Shown here: positions 61,298 through 64,000 of the stretch, in pieces | Layout: each line of letters opens with the position of its first letter | Position numbering within the stretch: the first letter of the stretch is position 1 | Assembly (NCBI GenBank): GCA_050291935.1 | Contig: JBNKKR010000001.1 | Span: forward strand, 118,287 to 182,286 | DNA length: 64,000 nt | Reading direction: 5' to 3' | DNA from: Desulfocapsa sp050291935 | GTDB lineage: Bacteria > Desulfobacterota > Desulfobulbia > Desulfobulbales > Desulfocapsaceae | Position numbers and translations under genes: made by a program | The notes under the pieces: model-generated | Told to the model about the DNA's origin: nothing | The model's database searches: none | What the model saw: only the letters and a program-made list of their open reading frames with translations

Positions 61298-61570
61298 ATG
61301 GATACCTTAACCGCAGATATAAAAGATAAATTGATCGAGATTTTAAATCTAAGCGATGTTACACCGGATGATATCGATGAAAATGCGCAACTGGTGGGTG
61401 GCGAGCTTGGAATTGATTCCATAGATGTGTTGGAAATGGTGGTTATGGTTGAAAAAGAGTATGGGGTTGTTATTAACAACAAGGAGATTGGTGAGAAAGT
61501 CTTTTCCACCCTCAAAAACCTTGTTGAGCATATCCGCAAAAACTCCCCAAATCTTCAGGCCGCTTCATAG
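61298..61570 (+). CDS. acyl carrier protein (3)
   Basis: 90 residues. Phosphopantetheine Ser in LGIDSIDVLEMVVMVEKEYGV (about residue 41). A GAGAG site precedes the ATG at 61298; the open frame to 61256 is not needed. It ends three bases before the ketosynthase-chain-length-factor fusion, so the two form a unit comparable to the minimal synthase of type II systems. Third ACP of the locus. Confidence 0.92.
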   Translation: MDTLTADIKDKLIEILNLSDVTPDDIDENAQLVGGELGIDSIDVLEMVVMVEKEYGVVINNKEIGEKVFSTLKNLVEHIRKNSPNLQAAS

Positions 61571-61573
61571 CAG

Positions 61574-63709
61574 GTGGCCAGGTTGCCGGTATATATTGCA
61601 GGCGTTGGTATTGTAAGCCCTCTGGGCAAGGACGTGGAAGAGACCCGGGCGGCTTTACTAGGGAATGCCTCTGCCATTGCTCCCCTGCAAGGCTTTTCTG
61701 TTTTGCAACAACCTCCGCTTCCCGTTGGTGAAGTGGGCTGGATAAGTGGTGAGTATACACTGCCACGGACCCATCTGATGGCTATAGAGGCGGCAAAACA
61801 AGCGGTAGCGGGGGTGCAATGTGTACTTGACGCGGTAATTGTCGGTTCTACAACGGGTGGGATTGCCCGCACTGAAGAGTTACTGGCAAAGAAGTGTGAA
61901 GATTTTTTATCCTACAGTCATCATGGCTTAAATAGTGTCGCAGAGGCGGTGGGAGAAGACTTAGGCTGCATGGGGGAGTTGCTTACGGTCTCCACAGCCT
62001 GCTCTTCCGGAACTGTAGCCATTGCCATGGCGAGCAAAATGCTTGCGTCGGGTAAGGCTCGCTGGGTGCTTGCGGGGGGAGCTGATTCGCTTTCTCTTCT
62101 TACCTATTATGGATTCCATTCTCTGCAACTGGTGGATAAAAAGGGAAGCAGGCCATTTGATGTCAACCGGGAGGGGATGTCGGTGGCAGAAGGGGCCGCG
62201 TTTCTTTTACTTACCACTGAAAAACCGGCGCATGTCCATGGTGTGGTTCTTGGCAGTGGGCTTAGTTGTGATGCCTATCATGGTGCTGCGCCTCATCCTG
62301 AAGGATATGGGGCCCAAGCCGCCATGGGGGCAGCCATGGAAGATGGGGCTACCGGGTCGGATGGCATTGATTATATTAATCTGCATGGTACGGGGACACC
62401 GGAAAACGACCTTGCCGAATCAAAGGCGGTGCGCAATCTTTTCAAAACGGTTCCACCTGTATCTTCCATCAAAGGTTTGAGCGGCCATAGCCTTGCGGCA
62501 TCGGGTGCCATTGAGGCGGTGGTGGCGACCATTTGTCTTGAACAATCCCTTTTACCGGCAAACAGCGGTTGTCAGGCGGTGGACCCCCAATGTGGATTGC
62601 AACCCATTCAAACTCCTGTTCGGCAGGAAATACAGACGGTACTCTCCAATTCCTTTGGTTTTGGTGGCAATAACGGCTGCTTACTTTTGGCAGGGGATAC
62701 CCCCCAAAAAAACCTTGCAGATAAAAAACCTCCGCCCGTAGCCCTTTCAATTGTGGGAACGGCCTGTATAACCGGGGCAGGACACACCAGGGAGAGTATA
62801 GACCGTTTCTTTACTCTGCAGTCCATGGCCGGGGTGCTGGATCTTGCCACTGTGGCCAAGGATTTGGCTCCACGGGCAGTGCGCAGGATGAAACGTTTTT
62901 CCCAAATGGCACTGGCCCTTGCGCACTCGGCGAAAAGGGATGCAGGTCTTGAGCAATCACCACATGGGGTTTTTATGGGGAGCGGCTGGGGGGCGCTTTC
63001 TGAAACCTGGGATTTTCTGGATAGACTTCGGGAAAGCGAGGAGCAGTTTCCAAGTCCCATTGATTTTGTTGGTTCGGTCCACAACAGTGCTGCTGGACAG
63101 ATTGCGATCAGTCATGGTGCCACAGGGCCCAACGTGACCACAAGTGGTGGCGACTATTGTTTTGAACAGGCACTTCTTACCGCAGAGTCTTTTCTTGAAA
63201 GTGATACGGGGAAGAATACAGCATTGTTAATGGCAGCGGATGAATATCATGAACAATTTTCAAACCTGTTAGATGCATCAGTACGGGCGTCATCAACACC
63301 TGCCGATGGTGGTGCTGGTTTGTATCTCTGCCGAAAGAGTATTCCTGGAAAGGTTTCTATTACACTTGCTTTTTATGGAAAATATGGGGCGACACAAATG
63401 GAGAAGATGGTTGAGACCTTAGGTGGCAAAGATACACTTCACCAAAAATGTGCCATGATCCTTGCAGGCATTCCGGCATCGGTGGAAAAGATAGGTGAGG
63501 AACAACTTGACGCGTTTATGGAGTACACAGGCCTTGATGTTCCGGTAATTCATTACCGGAAATTTACCGGTGAATTTGCATCCGCTTCTGCTGTTGCTGC
63601 TGTGATGGCCGCGCAACTGCTGCAGTCTGGTGAAGTTGTGGCGGGTAAAAAAGTATTGGTCCTGGGTTTTGGGCCAACACTTACGGCTATGCAGCTTGGC
63701 ATCCAATGA
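61574..63709 (+). CDS. fused ketosynthase and chain-length-factor-like protein
   Basis: 711 residues in two KS folds. The first half (about 1-375) is a full synthase with Cys143 (VSTACSSGTVAI), His271 (LHGTGTPEND) and His305 (KGLSGHSLAASG). The second half (about 390-711) is a Ketoacyl-synt_2-like domain with SVHNSAAGQIAISHGATGPN and TTSGGDYC; aligned by eye, the nucleophile Cys is Gly, as in chain-length factors, and no HGTGT is present. GTG start three bases after the ACP. In aryl-polyene synthesis KS and CLF (ApeO/ApeC-type) are separate but paired proteins; here they are one chain. Confidence 0.85.
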   Translation: MARLPVYIAGVGIVSPLGKDVEETRAALLGNASAIAPLQGFSVLQQPPLPVGEVGWISGEYTLPRTHLMAIEAAKQAVAGVQCVLDAVIVGSTTGGIARTEELLAKKCEDFLSYSHHGLNSVAEAVGEDLGCMGELLTVSTACSSGTVAIAMASKMLASGKARWVLAGGADSLSLLTYYGFHSLQLVDKKGSRPFDVNREGMSVAEGAAFLLLTTEKPAHVHGVVLGSGLSCDAYHGAAPHPEGYGAQAAMGAAMEDGATGSDGIDYINLHGTGTPENDLAESKAVRNLFKTVPPVSSIKGLSGHSLAASGAIEAVVATICLEQSLLPANSGCQAVDPQCGLQPIQTPVRQEIQTVLSNSFGFGGNNGCLLLAGDTPQKNLADKKPPPVALSIVGTACITGAGHTRESIDRFFTLQSMAGVLDLATVAKDLAPRAVRRMKRFSQMALALAHSAKRDAGLEQSPHGVFMGSGWGALSETWDFLDRLRESEEQFPSPIDFVGSVHNSAAGQIAISHGATGPNVTTSGGDYCFEQALLTAESFLESDTGKNTALLMAADEYHEQFSNLLDASVRASSTPADGGAGLYLCRKSIPGKVSITLAFYGKYGATQMEKMVETLGGKDTLHQKCAMILAGIPASVEKIGEEQLDAFMEYTGLDVPVIHYRKFTGEFASASAVAAVMAAQLLQSGEVVAGKKVLVLGFGPTLTAMQLGIQ

Positions 63710-64000
63710 AAGTCTTTCTTATTTCCGCAAATACCCATACTGTTCCCTATCCGGTATATCCCATAGGGCTTGACTATGTGGCTGGGGCGTTAAAGGAAAA
63801 ACATCAGGTAGCGGTTGTTGATCTTAATATAATTGACAGAGAAACGCTGGCTAAGCGCCTGACTGATTTTGGGGCGGATATTATTGGAATTTCCCTTCGT
63901 AATGTGGACAATACGGAAATTGGGTTGGTGAACTTCACATTCGAGCTTGTTGCAAATAGACATTATTTAAATCTAAATACACAATTGTGCGGAAATATTT
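63706..64000 (+). CDS. B12-binding-domain radical SAM protein (4), N-terminal part
   Basis: Starts in an ATGA overlap with the fusion protein and runs to the right edge, so only the first 98 residues are present. They form the cobalamin-binding-like domain: VFLISANTHTVPYPVYPIGLDYVAGALKEKHQ, DFGADIIGISLRNVDNTE. The radical SAM cysteines lie outside. From about 63915 the sequence is more AT-rich and its residues (from EIGLVNFTFELVANRH on) do not look like the usual continuation of this family, where I expect a Gly-rich loop before the next strand. This could be variation, a frameshift or an assembly problem. Confidence 0.72.
   Translation, partial: MKVFLISANTHTVPYPVYPIGLDYVAGALKEKHQVAVVDLNIIDRETLAKRLTDFGADIIGISLRNVDNTEIGLVNFTFELVANRHYLNLNTQLCGNI

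Noticed and set aside
1..64000. CRISPR arrays, tRNA or rRNA genes, prophage or complete insertion sequences
   Set aside because: No regularly spaced repeats, cloverleaf or rRNA-like segments, and no transposase or phage structural genes were seen in reading both strands.

Overview
The window is a bacterial chromosome segment with moderate base composition, dense gene packing and many ATGA-type overlaps. The gene mix points to an anaerobic, Gram-negative Desulfobacterota, possibly Desulfobulbales (Desulfotalea/Desulforhopalus-like). It includes lipid A genes (lpxC, lpxK, lpxB), a DUF39 homocysteine-biosynthesis protein, an FmdE-like protein, molybdopterin genes, NhaD, a PEP-CTERM protein and several chemoreceptors. 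The placement is inferred from protein content only; no rRNA or tRNA was recognised.

Positions 1-27.8 kb are mostly housekeeping: tsaD (cut by the left edge), moaA, pheA, DUF39, larE, HU, FmdE-like, a HisH-HisF fusion of the eukaryotic HIS7 type, nhaD, lpxK-lpxC, a complete livJHMGF branched-chain amino acid importer, a GnnA-like oxidoreductase with lpxB, a Na/Pi transporter, an RluA-type pseudouridine synthase, a MoeA-like protein, queD-queE, DUF1015, a TrmN6-like methyltransferase and comM/yifB.

Positions 27.8-34.6 kb are accessory: the severed C-terminal tip of an Rhs toxin with a probable immunity gene, inverted repeats, a frameshifted CopG-type antitoxin, a PEP-CTERM exported protein, a zinc-binding-type chemoreceptor, a small His/Cys-containing exported protein, and argC.

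Positions 34.7-64.0 kb hold the most notable content: a large specialised lipid/polyene locus that runs off the right edge. It carries a hotdog dehydratase, FabG, a LolA-like carrier, a lipoprotein, an AMP-dependent acyl ligase, a fused fatty-acid kinase (FakA-FakB type), a GT2 glycosyltransferase, an LpxL-type and a PlsC-type acyltransferase, three acyl carrier proteins, a FabF-type synthase, a fused ketosynthase/chain-length-factor protein, and a DarA-DarB-like (dialkylresorcinol) pair. It also has a BtrH-type acyl-transfer protein, an ABC-2 exporter, a CrtI-like flavoprotein, an ICMT-like membrane methyltransferase and four radical SAM proteins. The whole combines parts of aryl-polyene, dialkylresorcinol and proposed ladderane clusters. 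A chemoreceptor, a small membrane protein and sbcB (opposite strand) split the left part, and a BrnTA toxin-antitoxin module with REP-like repeats lies in the middle. A plausible reading is that the cell builds an unusual polyunsaturated or cyclised acyl chain on dedicated ACPs, modifies it with radical SAM and FAD enzymes, attaches it to a resorcinol, glycerol or sugar acceptor, and moves it to the envelope. The product cannot be deduced from the sequence.
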